A stretch of DNA of 64,000 nt. It comes from Methanocatella intestini (GTDB lineage Archaea; Methanobacteriota; Methanobacteria; Methanobacteriales; Methanobacteriaceae). Shown here in pieces: positions 20,501-30,175 of this stretch; position 1 is the stretch's first letter; every line of letters starts with the position of its first letter. The notes beneath the pieces are model-generated. The model had not been told where the DNA came from and did not search any database. It worked only from the letters and a program-made list of their open reading frames with translations. Position numbers and translations under genes: made by a program. The stretch is from NCBI RefSeq assembly GCF_002252585.1, contig NZ_NQLD01000016.1; one strand, written 5' to 3'.

Positions 20501-23500
20501 GTACGTTTAACAGGATCCCAAACACCATTATCAGAAGCACTTACAAAGGTTAAACCTTCATTTAAAGTATCAACGACAACAACCTGTTTAGCATCACCAA
20601 CACCATTATTGCTAACTGTGATAGTGTATTCCACTTTATCGCCAAAGTTAGGATTAGTAATATTAACTGTTTTATCAGGAATAATCTCAGGAACAGTCAC
20701 ATCAGCAGAAGCACTTTTATCCCCAACAGTTACATCATTAGTTAAAACACCATAAGATTCAACAACAGCAGTTACATAGAAAGTTTGAGATTTACCATTA
20801 GCCAAATCAACAACCCATGTAACAGTGCGACTATCTCCATCCCAAGTATACTCCCCAGTAGCTGAAACAAATTTAAGACCTTCACCTAAAACATCTTTGA
20901 CAACTACATTGTTTGCATCCCAAATTCCATTATTGGTAACAGTAACAGTGTAAGTTACAGCATCACCGAAATTAGGATTAGTAATATCTACAATTTTATC
21001 AGGAGTAATTTCAGGAACAGTCACATCAGCAGAAGCAGTGTTATCCCCAACAGTTACATTATTGGTTAAAACACCATAAGCTTCAGCAACAGCAGTCACA
21101 TAGAAAGTTTGAGATTCACCTTTAGCCAAATCAACAATCCACGTAATAGTGCGACTATCTCCATCCCAAGTGTAAGTACCTGTAGCTTTAATAAATTTCA
21201 ATCCTTTATCAAGAGTATCCCTAACAACAACCTGTTTAGCATCACCAACACCATCATTGGTAACAACAACAGTATAAGTTACAGTATCACCGAAATTAGG
21301 ATTTTCAACATCAACAGACTTACCTGGAATAATTTCAGGCACTGCAATATTTACAGAACTTGATTTGTCTCCAACAACAACAGTATTAAGTATGTTTCCA
21401 TAAGCTGAAACAGTAGCAATCACATTAAATACTTTAAATTCACCTTTAGCCAAATCAACAGTCCAAGTAACAGTACGTTTAAAAGGATTCCAAACACCAT
21501 TATCAGAAGCACTTACAAAGGTTAATCCTTCATTTAAAGTATCAACGACAACAACCTGTTTAGCATCACCAACACCATTATTGCTAACTGTGATAGTGTA
21601 TTCCACTTTATCGCCAAAGTTAGGATTAGTAATATTAACTGTTTTATCAGGAGTGATTTCAGGAACAGTCACATCAGCAGAAGCACTTTTATCTCCAACA
21701 GATACAATGTTGGTTAAAACACCATACTCATCAGCAACAGCAGTTACAGTCAAATCAATGGAACTGCCTATATCAATGTCAACTATCCAGGTAACAGTAT
21801 GAGTAGCTGCATCATAAACACCATTATTAGAAGAACTGAAATATTTCAATCCTTTATCCAAATGATCCACAACAACTACATTCTTAGCATCAACAATACC
21901 ATTATTGGTAACAGTAACAGTATAAGTTACAGTATCACCGAAATTAGGATTTTCAACATCAACAGACTTACCCGGAATAATTTCAGGAACAGTCACATCA
22001 GCAGAAGCGCTTTTATCCCCAACAAATACATTGTTAGATAAAACACCATAAGCTTCAGCAACAGCAGTCACATAGAAAGTTTGAGACTCACCATTAGCCA
22101 AATCAACAATCCATGTAACAGTATTAGTAGATTCATCAAAAGTATACTTACCAGTAGCTTTAACAAATTTCAATCCTTTATCAAGAGTATCTCTAACAAC
22201 AACCTGTTTAGCATCACCAACACCATTATTGGTAACAGTAACAGTATAAGTTACAGTATCACCGAAATTAGGATTTTCAACATCAACAGACTTACCCGGA
22301 ATAATTTCAGGAACATTCACATCAGCAGAAGCACTTTTATCCCCAACAGATACAATGTTGGTTAAAACACCATAAGCTTCAGCAACAGCAGTTACAGTCA
22401 AGTCAAGTGAACTGTCTGCATCAATGTCAACTATCCAGGTAACAGTATGAGTAGCTGCATCATAAACACCATTATTGGAGGAACTGACATATTTCAATCC
22501 TTTATCCAAATGATCCACAACAACTACATTCTTAGCATCAACAACAGCACTGTTGAAAACAGAAACGAAATAGGTTATTTCTTCACCGAAATTAGGATTA
22601 GTAATTTCAACTTTTTTAATTGGAGTAATTTCAGGTACTGTAATATTTTTAGTAAATGACTTGTTTCCTACAACTACTGTGTTATTTATGTTTCCATATG
22701 CTTCAACAGTAGCATTTACACTAAATACAACACTTTCACCAGCATCCAAATCAACAATCCATGTAATGGTTCTTGTAACTTCATCATATTTACCGTTATG
22801 GCTTGCATTAATGAATTTTAAACCTTTACCAAGAGTATCAACTATGACAACTTGTTTTGCAGCTGTATTTGCATTATTGTTAACAGTTACAGTGTATTCA
22901 ACTGTATCTCCAAAGTTAGGAGTTGTATTGTTAACATCCTTAGCAGGAATGATTTCAGGTATATTTACAGTTACAGCAGCTGTTTTATTACCTACAGTTA
23001 CTTTATTGGTTACATCTGTGTATCCGACTATTTTAGCAACAACAGTAAATGTTTTAGTTTCTCCAGAAGCCAGGTTAACTTTCCAGGTAATTGTATTGGT
23101 TTTATTATCATAGTTACCAGTAGAACTGATATATTCTAAACCTTTGCCAAGAGTATCAACAATAATTACATCAGTAGCATTTCCATTACCTTCATTTTTA
23201 ACAGTAACTGTATAAGTTAAATTATCTCCGAAGTTAGGGTTTTCATTGTCTACTGTTTTGTCCGGAGTGATTTCAGGTACGGTTACATTTTTATTGAATG
23301 TTTTGTTACCGACAACTAAAGAGTTGGTTACATTACCATAGTTGATAACAGTAGCTACAACAGTAAATGTTTCTGTTTTACCTGCATCTACATCAACAGT
23401 CCATGTAATGGTATTGGTAGCTTCATCAAAGGTATAAGTACCGGTAGCTGAAACAAATTTAAGATCTTTACCTAAAACATCACGAACAACAACTGCTTTA

Positions 23501-26500
23501 GCATCTGCATTTCCGCCATTAGTGACTGTTACAGTATATGTTACATTGTCACCAAAGTTAGGATTTTCAATGTCTGCAGTTTTGTCAGGAATAATTTCAG
23601 GAACATTTACATCTACAGAAGCACTTTTATCTCCAACAGATACAATATTGGTTAAAACACCATATTCATTAGCAGCAGCAGTTACAGTCAAATCAAATGA
23701 ACTGTCTGCAGCAATATCAATTACCCATGTAACAGTATGGGTAGCTGCATCATAAACACCATTATCAGAAGAACTGATATATTTCAATCCTTTAGCTAAA
23801 TGGTCTACAACAACAACATTTTTAGCATCTGCTTTACCAATGTTATTAACAGTAATTGTGTAATCTATGCTATCACCAAAGTTAGGAGCTTTATTATTAG
23901 CATCTTTACTTGGGATAATTTCAGGAACATTAACATCTACAGCAGAGGTTTTATTACCTACAACTAAAGAGTTGGTTACATTCCCATATCCGATTACTTT
24001 AGCAACTACTTTAAATGATTTGGTTTCACCGGAATTTAGATTAACAGTCCATGTAATAGTGCGAGTTTTATCATCATATACCCCACCATCTGCTGAAATA
24101 AGTTCTAAACCTTCACCTAAAACATCATGAACAACTACATTATTAGCATTAACTTTACCTGCATTGGTAACATTAACAGTGTATGTTATTTCATCACCAA
24201 AGTTAGGATTATCAATACTTGCAGTTTTATCAGGAATAATTTCAGGAACTGTAATGTTTACGAAACTGGTTTTATTACCGACAGTTACATTGTTGTTTAA
24301 AACACCGTAATCTTCAACCTTAACTTTAACAGTTAAATCAACATGATTTTTAGCATTAATATCTACAATCCAAGTTACAGTTCTTGTAGCTTCATCATAA
24401 ACACCATTATAATTAGCTTCAATAAACTTAAGACCTTCTGCAAGAACATCTTTTACAACAACATTCTTAGCATCAGCAATACCATCATTAGAAACAACAA
24501 TAGTATAAGTTACATTATCGCCAAAATTAGGGTTTTCGTTATCTACAGTTTTATCCGGAGTAATTTCGGGAACAGTAACATTTATTTTAGAAGTTTTATT
24601 TCCGACAGTTAAAGAGTTAGTTACATTGCCGTATCCGACTACAGTAGCTACAACAGTAAATGTTTTAGTTTCACCTTTAGATAAATCAATAATCCAAGTA
24701 ACAGTGTTGGTTTTTTCATCCCAAACACCACCATCTGAAGAACTGACATATTTAAGGTCATTACCTAACTGATCAACAATGATAACATCTTTAGCATCTA
24801 CATCACCATCATTAGTGACAATAACACTATAAGTTACATCATCACCATAATTAGTGTTAGTTGTATTAGCTGTTTTATCAGGAATAATTTCAGGAACTGT
24901 AATATCAACAGAACTTGTTTTATCACCAATAGTCACATTGTTGTTTAAAACACCATAAGCATCTACAGCAGCAGTTACATTTAAAGTAACTTTATCTTTT
25001 GCGTTAATATCTAAAATCCAAGTTACAGTATGTGTAGATTTATCATAAACACCATTATAATTAGCTTCAATGAACTTAAGTCCTTTTGCAAGAACATCTT
25101 TTATAATAACTTGTTTTGCATCAGTAATACCATCATTAGAAACAACAATAGTATAAGCTACATTTTCACCGAAATTAGGAGTTGTATTGTTAACATCTTT
25201 TTTAGGAGTAATTTCAGGTACATCTATATTTTTAAAGATTGTTTTATTTCCAACAACAACTTTGTTAGATATATTTCCATAGCCTGAAACAGTAGCTTCA
25301 ACAGTAAATGTTTTTACTTCGTTTTTAGCTAAGTCAACAATCCAAGTGATAGTTCGGGTAACAGGATCATATTGACCGTTATCACTAATGCCAGTAACAG
25401 TTAATCCTTCTCCAACAACATCCTTAACAACAACATCATTAGCTCCAAACTCACCATTGGTAACAGTAACAGTATAAGATACATTATCACCGAAATTAGG
25501 TGAATCATTGTCAATGGTTTTATCCGGAGTAATTTCAGGAACAGTTACATTTCTTATAAAAGTATTGTCTCCAACAGCAACTGTATTGTTTAAAACACCA
25601 TAAGCATTTACAGTAGCATATACATAGAATGTTAAGTTTTGACCTACAGGCAAACCGCCAATATTCCAGGTAATAGTACGGGTAGTAGAATCATATTCAT
25701 AATTGCCACTAGCACCGGCAAATATTAAACCTTCATCAAGAATATCTCTTAAAGTTACATCCGCAGCAATTTTACCAACATTACTTATTACTATAGTGTA
25801 TTTAACTTTATCACCATAGTTAGGGTTAGTAACATTTACATCTTTTGTAGGAACTACCTTAGGCTGTTCTTGTATGTATATGGTTTTAGTAGCCACATTG
25901 TTACTTATGTTAGTATCTTCAGTACTGTTTACTGCATTAACAGTTAGAGTAATAGTGCCAAGACTTGTAGTTTTTGTTTTAACTTTGAGAGTAACAACTT
26001 CATTTTTGGCTAATTTTCCAACATTCCATACACCTGTAGCTGCATCAAAAGTACCTTTTGAAGGAGTAAAACCAACAATATCATCAAGTTTAATTCCATT
26101 TACATAACAATAATTGTCAGTATGCGGACCATGGTTAGTCAAACTAATAGTCCATTCAACTTCCTCATCTAATCCATAATAATCTTTATCAGTTGTAATG
26201 TTAACATCTAAATCAACAAAACCAACTACTTCAAAATTAGTTTCATTTTTGATAGCTTTATAGAAGAGATCTTCAGGGTGTTCTGCTTTAACGGTATAAT
26301 TACCCGGAGCAAGACCGCTTAATGAAAACCGGACATCACCATAAATTGAAGAGATTAAAGTTTCATTGTAAATAATGTTTCCATTCTCATCATAAATAAC
26401 AATCGGATTGATTGACTGAGTGTTTTCACGTTCATCCCTATAGATTAAAGTACCGTTTTTACTGTTTTCCACACCATCAACTGGATGAAGTTCATCTGGT

Positions 26501-28431
26501 CCGGTTGTTCTGTTCATGATTGTTCCGTTTACATTAAATAAGTAAGTTACATTATCAAATGAAATATCATTAAGCTGACCTACATGATGTATTGCATTTG
26601 CAATATTGTTTCCACCAATAATCACTACAGTAACATTAACAGTTACTCCATAAGGAGTTTTCGGATTTTGAACAATAATCGGCAATACATAAGTGTAAGC
26701 CTGGTTTCTGTAAAATACAATATTTTTAAGAGAAGCTGCACCGTCTACAAATAAAGCAGAACCGTTAACAGCTGTATTATATCTGAATATTGCATTATCA
26801 TAAGTTACATTATTACCCATAGTATATATAGCTCCACCTAAACCAGTATTTAAATCATGGTTAAATGGATCAGCATGGTTGGAGTAGAACTGTGAATTGG
26901 TTACTTTTATATGACTTCCTTTTACACCTATAGCTCCCGCATCCCCTTCTGCAGTGTTATTTGCAAAGTAAGAACTGTCTATATTAACATTATTTCCACT
27001 GATTCCTAAAGCTCCTGCTTGAGATTTTGAAACACCATCAGAAATAGCTTTATTTCCTATAAAAGTAGCGTTCAAAACATTGACATAATTTCCTTCCACT
27101 CTCACAGCACCTGCGAAGTGTGCGGAATTATTTACAAATGTTGCATTTTGAATTTTAACATTATTTCCTTTTACATAAATAGCTCCGGCATGGTTTTTAG
27201 CAGAGTTATTTCCAAAATTAGAATTTAAAACAGTTATTCCATCATCAACAACATAAATAGCTCCACCATCATCAGCAGCTTTATTTGATATGAATGTAGA
27301 GTTATCTACAGTTATATCGTTACCGTGAGTAGTAATAGCGCCACCGATAGGTGCAGTGTTTCCTTCAAAATAAGAATTTGAAATTTTTACCTGTTGACCT
27401 GTAGTACCGTCATATCCTGTAGATATTGCACCACCAAAACCGGTTGCAGTGTTGTTAATAAAGATACAATCTTTCAATTCACCGCTTGCATGGAAAGTGG
27501 TAGCTGCTCCCCTATATGCAATATTACCTATAAAAGTACAGTTATAAACATTACTTCCCGGTCTGAAACAAAGTGCACCAGCATGGGAATTATTAACATC
27601 TGAATTTGCCTGATTATATTCGAATGTACAATTAGAAACTGTACCCAATACCTGTAATGCAGCACCAAAGGCATTTCCCTTTGTTGATGTAGCATTATTG
27701 TTCATAAATTTAGTGTTTGTCACTTTATTACTGCTGGAACCAACAATTGTAATTCCAATAGCCATTGTTCCTATAGAAGAAACATAATTATCACGAACAA
27801 TACAGTCAGTCATTGACCCGTCAAAACTGGCAGTTCTGACAACATAACTATTTGTTACAGTATTGTAAGTACTGGTAGCTTTATTGTTAACCAAAGTACA
27901 ACGAGATAATGTTACTGTATTTTCTGAATATAATGCAGAATGAACATCTCCTCTTGAGCTAGATGATGCTTCACAGTTACTTATAACACAATTTTCCAAA
28001 ACAAGATTAGAACCTGAACTGTAAACACCAGCACCATTTGCATCACGTCCGGAATATTTACCATTAGTTATAATAATGTTCTTCAAAGTTATACTGCTGG
28101 CTCCAATGTTAAACACACGAGAACTTAATTTTGCATCTAATATAGACATTTCATTACCAGTTCCACCTTTGTTTGGATTAATAGAACCGTCAATAGTAAT
28201 CTTATCTTTATTAGAAAACCATCCACCATCTACAGAAATCTCACTGCCAGATCCTGTGAAAGTGTGATTGTTTAAATAAATTGTATCACCAGATCGAGCC
28301 TGATTTATTCCATTTTGAACATCACTAAATGTTCCATCATTATTTATATCAATGTCTGCTGCAGAACTAGCTCCAATTATTAATAAAAATAATAAAGCTA
28401 ACGCTACAACAGCGAATATTTTTTTAACCAT
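17548..28431 (-). CDS. Giant adhesin-like protein: beta-helix head, DUF11 stalk, LPNTG anchor
   Basis: A 3627-residue exported surface protein. Residues 1-24 are a signal peptide (ALLFLLIIGASSAAD). About 30-640 is a right-handed beta-helix region with many GGAI/GAI and NNTA/NNSA turns, as in polymorphic outer-membrane-type adhesins. After a linker there is one DUF11-like domain, then 24 tandem 108-residue units, each opening with VPEI.P and N(P)NFGD and ending in VGNK/VGDK, then one last divergent unit. The tail is Ser/Asp/Gly rich and ends with LPNTG (3600-3604), a hydrophobic stretch and RKRKL, the layout of a sortase-type sorting signal. About 50 residues are undetermined owing to Ns at 19345-19820. 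This is a known class of Methanobrevibacter protein; the ligand is unknown. Confidence 0.88.
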   Translation of the reverse strand: MVKKIFAVVALALLFLLIIGASSAADIDINNDGTFSDVQNGINQARSGDTIYLNNHTFTGSGSEISVDGGWFSNKDKITIDGSINPNKGGTGNEMSILDAKLSSRVFNIGASSITLKNIIITNGKYSGRDANGAGVYSSGSNLVLENCVISNCEASSSSRGDVHSALYSENTVTLSRCTLVNNKATSTYNTVTNSYVVRTASFDGSMTDCIVRDNYVSSIGTMAIGITIVGSSSNKVTNTKFMNNNATSTKGNAFGAALQVLGTVSNCTFEYNQANSDVNNSHAGALCFRPGSNVYNCTFIGNIAYRGAATTFHASGELKDCIFINNTATGFGGAISTGYDGTTGQQVKISNSYFEGNTAPIGGAITTHGNDITVDNSTFISNKAADDGGAIYVVDDGITVLNSNFGNNSAKNHAGAIYVKGNNVKIQNATFVNNSAHFAGAVRVEGNYVNVLNATFIGNKAISDGVSKSQAGALGISGNNVNIDSSYFANNTAEGDAGAIGVKGSHIKVTNSQFYSNHADPFNHDLNTGLGGAIYTMGNNVTYDNAIFRYNTAVNGSALFVDGAASLKNIVFYRNQAYTYVLPIIVQNPKTPYGVTVNVTVVIIGGNNIANAIHHVGQLNDISFDNVTYLFNVNGTIMNRTTGPDELHPVDGVENSKNGTLIYRDERENTQSINPIVIYDENGNIIYNETLISSIYGDVRFSLSGLAPGNYTVKAEHPEDLFYKAIKNETNFEVVGFVDLDVNITTDKDYYGLDEEVEWTISLTNHGPHTDNYCYVNGIKLDDIVGFTPSKGTFDAATGVWNVGKLAKNEVVTLKVKTKTTSLGTITLTVNAVNSTEDTNISNNVATKTIYIQEQPKVVPTKDVNVTNPNYGDKVKYTIVISNVGKIAADVTLRDILDEGLIFAGASGNYEYDSTTRTITWNIGGLPVGQNLTFYVYATVNAYGVLNNTVAVGDNTFIRNVTVPEITPDKTIDNDSPNFGDNVSYTVTVTNGEFGANDVVVKDVVGEGLTVTGISDNGQYDPVTRTITWIVDLAKNEVKTFTVEATVSGYGNISNKVVVGNKTIFKNIDVPEITPKKDVNNTTPNFGENVAYTIVVSNDGITDAKQVIIKDVLAKGLKFIEANYNGVYDKSTHTVTWILDINAKDKVTLNVTAAVDAYGVLNNNVTIGDKTSSVDITVPEIIPDKTANTTNTNYGDDVTYSVIVTNDGDVDAKDVIIVDQLGNDLKYVSSSDGGVWDEKTNTVTWIIDLSKGETKTFTVVATVVGYGNVTNSLTVGNKTSKINVTVPEITPDKTVDNENPNFGDNVTYTIVVSNDGIADAKNVVVKDVLAEGLKFIEANYNGVYDEATRTVTWIVDINAKNHVDLTVKVKVEDYGVLNNNVTVGNKTSFVNITVPEIIPDKTASIDNPNFGDEITYTVNVTNAGKVNANNVVVHDVLGEGLELISADGGVYDDKTRTITWTVNLNSGETKSFKVVAKVIGYGNVTNSLVVGNKTSAVDVNVPEIIPSKDANNKAPNFGDSIDYTITVNNIGKADAKNVVVVDHLAKGLKYISSSDNGVYDAATHTVTWVIDIAADSSFDLTVTAAANEYGVLTNIVSVGDKSASVDVNVPEIIPDKTADIENPNFGDNVTYTVTVTNGGNADAKAVVVRDVLGKDLKFVSATGTYTFDEATNTITWTVDVDAGKTETFTVVATVINYGNVTNSLVVGNKTFNKNVTVPEITPDKTVDNENPNFGDNLTYTVTVKNEGNGNATDVIIVDTLGKGLEYISSTGNYDNKTNTITWKVNLASGETKTFTVVAKIVGYTDVTNKVTVGNKTAAVTVNIPEIIPAKDVNNTTPNFGDTVEYTVTVNNNANTAAKQVVIVDTLGKGLKFINASHNGKYDEVTRTITWIVDLDAGESVVFSVNATVEAYGNINNTVVVGNKSFTKNITVPEITPIKKVEITNPNFGEEITYFVSVFNSAVVDAKNVVVVDHLDKGLKYVSSSNNGVYDAATHTVTWIVDIDADSSLDLTVTAVAEAYGVLTNIVSVGDKSASADVNVPEIIPGKSVDVENPNFGDTVTYTVTVTNNGVGDAKQVVVRDTLDKGLKFVKATGKYTFDESTNTVTWIVDLANGESQTFYVTAVAEAYGVLSNNVFVGDKSASADVTVPEIIPGKSVDVENPNFGDTVTYTVTVTNNGIVDAKNVVVVDHLDKGLKYFSSSNNGVYDAATHTVTWIVDIDIGSSIDLTVTAVADEYGVLTNIVSVGDKSASADVTVPEITPDKTVNITNPNFGDKVEYTITVSNNGVGDAKQVVVVDTLNEGLTFVSASDNGVWNPFKRTVTWTVDLAKGEFKVFNVIATVSAYGNILNTVVVGDKSSSVNIAVPEIIPGKSVDVENPNFGDTVTYTVVVTNDGVGDAKQVVVRDTLDKGLKFIKATGTYTWDGDSRTITWIVDLAKGESQTFYVTAVAEAYGVLTNNVTVGDNTASADVTVPEITPDKIVDITNPNFGDAVTYTVTVTNNGIWDANNVVVKDVLGEGLKFVSATGEYTWDGDSRTVTWVVDLANGKSQTFYVTAVVESYGVLTNDVTVGDKSASADVTVPEIIPDKTVNITNPNFGDKVEYTITVSNNGVGDAKQVVVVDTLNEGLTFVSASDNGVWDPVKRTVTWTVDLAKGEFKVFNLIATVSAYGNILNTVVVGDKSSSVNIAVPEIIPGKSVDVENPNFGDTVTYTVTVTNNGIVDAKNVVVVDHLDKGLKYVGSSNNGVYDAATHTVTWIVDIDAGSSIDLTVTAVADEYGVLTNIVSVGDKSASADVSVPEITPDKTVNITNPNFGDKVDYTIKVTNDGIGDANNIVVKDVLGEGLKFVSATGEYTWDEDSRTIIWIVDLAKXEXKIFXVXAXXXAYXXXSXXXXVXXXXASXXVTVPEIIPDXXXXXANPNFGDNVTYTVTVSNDGXGDANNVVIVDRLGEGLTFVSASDNGVWDPVKRTVTWIVDLAKGESRTFYVNATVDAYGNVSXSLVVGNKTASVNVTVPXIXPXXXXNXXNPNFXDNVTYTVTVSNDGMGDANNVVVKDTLGKGLKFISATGNYTFDEATNTIIWIVDLAKCESKTFKVNATVSGYGNVTNTVIVGNKTFNKNVTVPEINSNKTVNNEIPNFGDNVTYSVTVTNDGIGDANNVVVCDILGKGLKFLNADENFTYDEKTGTITWIVDLAKGETKTFNVNVTVLSYGDLSNKVVVGNKTVIKNITVPEINPGKEINIEVPNFGDNVTYTVIVNNTGKVNATDVVVADKLGEGLTFVNASNGGVYNETTRTITWIINLTAGETKYLYVNTTVSAYGNITNSVIVGNKTFNKNVTVPEIIPVKEVNSSDIHIGDEITYTIAVSNPGKTNATNIVIKDVLPEGLKFINASNGGVYNPATGIITWIVNITANSTVDLTVVANVTKSGNITNTVNVGNKTANCTIESKDIADLEIHIVADKSEIYIGDSVVCTVTVINNGPSDAINTIANVLVPNTLSIISYNATKGIFDITSGKWYVGNLTNGEKVVLTFVAKALNEGNSTVYVNVTSETFEVILENNYDNVTVKVLKKSAPIGPDKPVHPDDSSSADDGSSSDAGSESVSLPNTGNPLAILLLCILSVIFVGSRKRKL
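18105..25857 (-). repeat. Tandem 324-base repeats coding for 24 DUF11-like domains
   Basis: Units of 108 codons recur about 24 times. Outer units differ markedly, while those between about 19400 and 22500 are nearly identical over long stretches. The block starting at 20363 is repeated at 21335, an offset of 972 bases or exactly three units, and other stretches match at five units. This is the pattern of repeated unequal crossing-over or gene conversion in the middle of the gene. Confidence 0.9.
19345..19820. other. Ambiguous bases inside the adhesin repeats
   Basis: Scattered Ns, densest at 19350-19390, 19684-19700 and 19726-19830, alternate with resolved bases that agree with neighbouring repeat units. 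This is most simply a consensus of reads from different units collapsed together, so unit number and sequence here are unreliable. Confidence 0.8.
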
Positions 28432-28859
28432 TTTATCAACACATCAATCATTAGAATTCAAAAAATTTTCTCATATAAATTACTATATGGAAATAAAAAT
28501 TCTACAGGATTATATTTGGAACATATGATGTATATATGTTTCTATTCAGCTATACAAAATATTATAATTAAAAAAGTTAATTATATGAAGCATTATAAAT
28601 AACCTCAATCAATTAAACAATATATAATTTCCCCCCCCCAATATGACAAAAATACCATACATAATCAGTTTTAACTATATATTATTCAAAATAACAATAA
28701 TATTCAATTAGGTTATAACTAAAAAATATGAAAAATAACACGAAAATGTTTAATAAATAATTTAAATAATATAATATTCGTTCAATATATTACATCCACC
28801 TAAAAATCATATAAATAATTACCTAACTAATTATAATAAATGATTAACAAAAATAAAAG
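28432..28859. promoter_or_regulatory. Divergent intergenic region between the giant adhesin and metY
   Basis: About 430 bases, extremely AT rich, between two divergent genes. It contains an interrupted inverted repeat AACATAT (28520-28526) and ATATGTT (28534-28540), about 90 bases before the adhesin start, and an isolated run of about nine C at 28631. TATA-like sequences are numerous on both strands, so promoters cannot be fixed. Confidence 0.5.
28631..28639. repeat. Poly-C tract in an AT-rich promoter region
   Basis: A run of about nine C follows TATATAATTT at 28621-28630, some 200 bases upstream of the giant adhesin ATG and 230 upstream of metY. It stands out sharply in DNA with almost no G or C. 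Such tracts change length by slippage, and in bacteria they vary expression of surface genes. Confidence 0.7.
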
Positions 28860-28871
28860 TTGAGGAATAAC

Positions 28872-30158
28872 ATGAATAATCAAAAAAAATACAAACAGAG
28901 AACACTAGAAGTTCATGCAGGTGAAGAAGTAGACCCTGTTACAGGAGCCAGAGCTACACCTATATACCATACCAGCTCATATGCTTTTGAAAGTGCTGAA
29001 AAAGCTAAAAAATTATATGCTCTTGAAGAAGAAGGTTATTTATACACTAGAATATCCAATCCTACATTAGATGTTTTGGAAAAAAGAGTAGCTGCAATTG
29101 AAGGAGGTGTTGGAGCTCTTTCACAGTCAACAGGAATGAGTGCAATTTTACTTGCTATTTTAAATATAGCTAACTCAGGAGATGAAATTGTAGCATCAAA
29201 TAACCTTTATGGAGGTACATTTACTTTATTCAAAAACACTATGCCTAATTGGGGAATTAAAGTAAATTTTGTACCTACTCATGATCTGGAAGCTTATGAA
29301 AATGCAATTAATGAAAATACCAAAGCAATTTACTGTGAATCCATCGGTAATCCAAAATTAGACATTCCTGATTTTGAAGAAATAGCTAAAATAGCTCATA
29401 AACATGATTTGCCTTTGATTGTTGATAATACTTCAGCTATTACAATGATCAGGCCTTTGGAACATGGTGCAGATATTGTTGTTCATTCTGCTACTAAATT
29501 CCTATCAGGAACTGGAACCAGCATGGGTGGAGTTATTGTTGATGGAGGTACTTTTAACTGGGCAAATGGTAAATTTCCACAGTTCACTACACCAGATCCA
29601 GCATATCATGGTTTAATTTATAGTGAAGCTTTTGGAAATAAAGCCTACATCACCAAAGCCCGTGTGCATTTAATGAAAGATTTAGGTACTGTTTTAAGTC
29701 CGATTAATGCATTTTTAATCCTGCAAAGTATTGAATCTCTCTCCTTAAGAGTTAATCAGCACTGTAAAAATGCTTTGGAAATAGCTAAATTTCTGCAAAA
29801 TCATGAAGCTGTTTCCTGGGTCAATTATCCCGGTCTTGAAAATAATGAAAACCATGAAATGGCTGAAAAATACTTAAACGGCAATTATGGTGGAATTGTT
29901 GGTTTTGGAATTAAAGGTGGTTTAGAAGAAGGTAAGAAGTTTATTGAAAGTGTTGAGCTTTTAAGTCATGTAGCTAATATCGGTGATGCAAAGTCTTTAG
30001 TTATTCATCCGGCCAGTACTACCCATTCCAATATGAGTGAAAAAGAACAGCTTGAAGGAGGAATTACCCCCGACTTTATCAGAATGTCTGTGGGTATTGA
30101 AGATGCTGAAGATTTGATAGCTGATATTGACCAGGCATTAAAAAAAGCAGTTAGTTAG
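28872..30158 (+). CDS. metY: O-acetylhomoserine sulfhydrylase (PLP-dependent)
   Basis: Converts O-acetylhomoserine and sulfide to homocysteine, a step towards methionine. The protein is of the Cys/Met metabolism PLP family: the start TLEVHAGEEVDPVTGARATP, YTRISNPT, and HSATKFLSG with the PLP Lys at about residue 209. The ATG at 28872 follows TTGAGGAA at good spacing; a longer frame from a TTG at 28860 is less likely. At 428 residues it has normal length for MetY, and its end lies 17 bases from the end of metX, which makes its substrate on the opposite strand. Confidence 0.93.
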   Translation: MNNQKKYKQRTLEVHAGEEVDPVTGARATPIYHTSSYAFESAEKAKKLYALEEEGYLYTRISNPTLDVLEKRVAAIEGGVGALSQSTGMSAILLAILNIANSGDEIVASNNLYGGTFTLFKNTMPNWGIKVNFVPTHDLEAYENAINENTKAIYCESIGNPKLDIPDFEEIAKIAHKHDLPLIVDNTSAITMIRPLEHGADIVVHSATKFLSGTGTSMGGVIVDGGTFNWANGKFPQFTTPDPAYHGLIYSEAFGNKAYITKARVHLMKDLGTVLSPINAFLILQSIESLSLRVNQHCKNALEIAKFLQNHEAVSWVNYPGLENNENHEMAEKYLNGNYGGIVGFGIKGGLEEGKKFIESVELLSHVANIGDAKSLVIHPASTTHSNMSEKEQLEGGITPDFIRMSVGIEDAEDLIADIDQALKKAVS

Positions 30159-30175
30159 AAAGGATTTTTACCTTT

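Noticed and set aside
17765..28267. Many rightward open frames of 60-200 codons
   Set aside because: They are antisense to the giant adhesin gene and recur because its repeats recur; no ribosome-binding sites or family resemblance.
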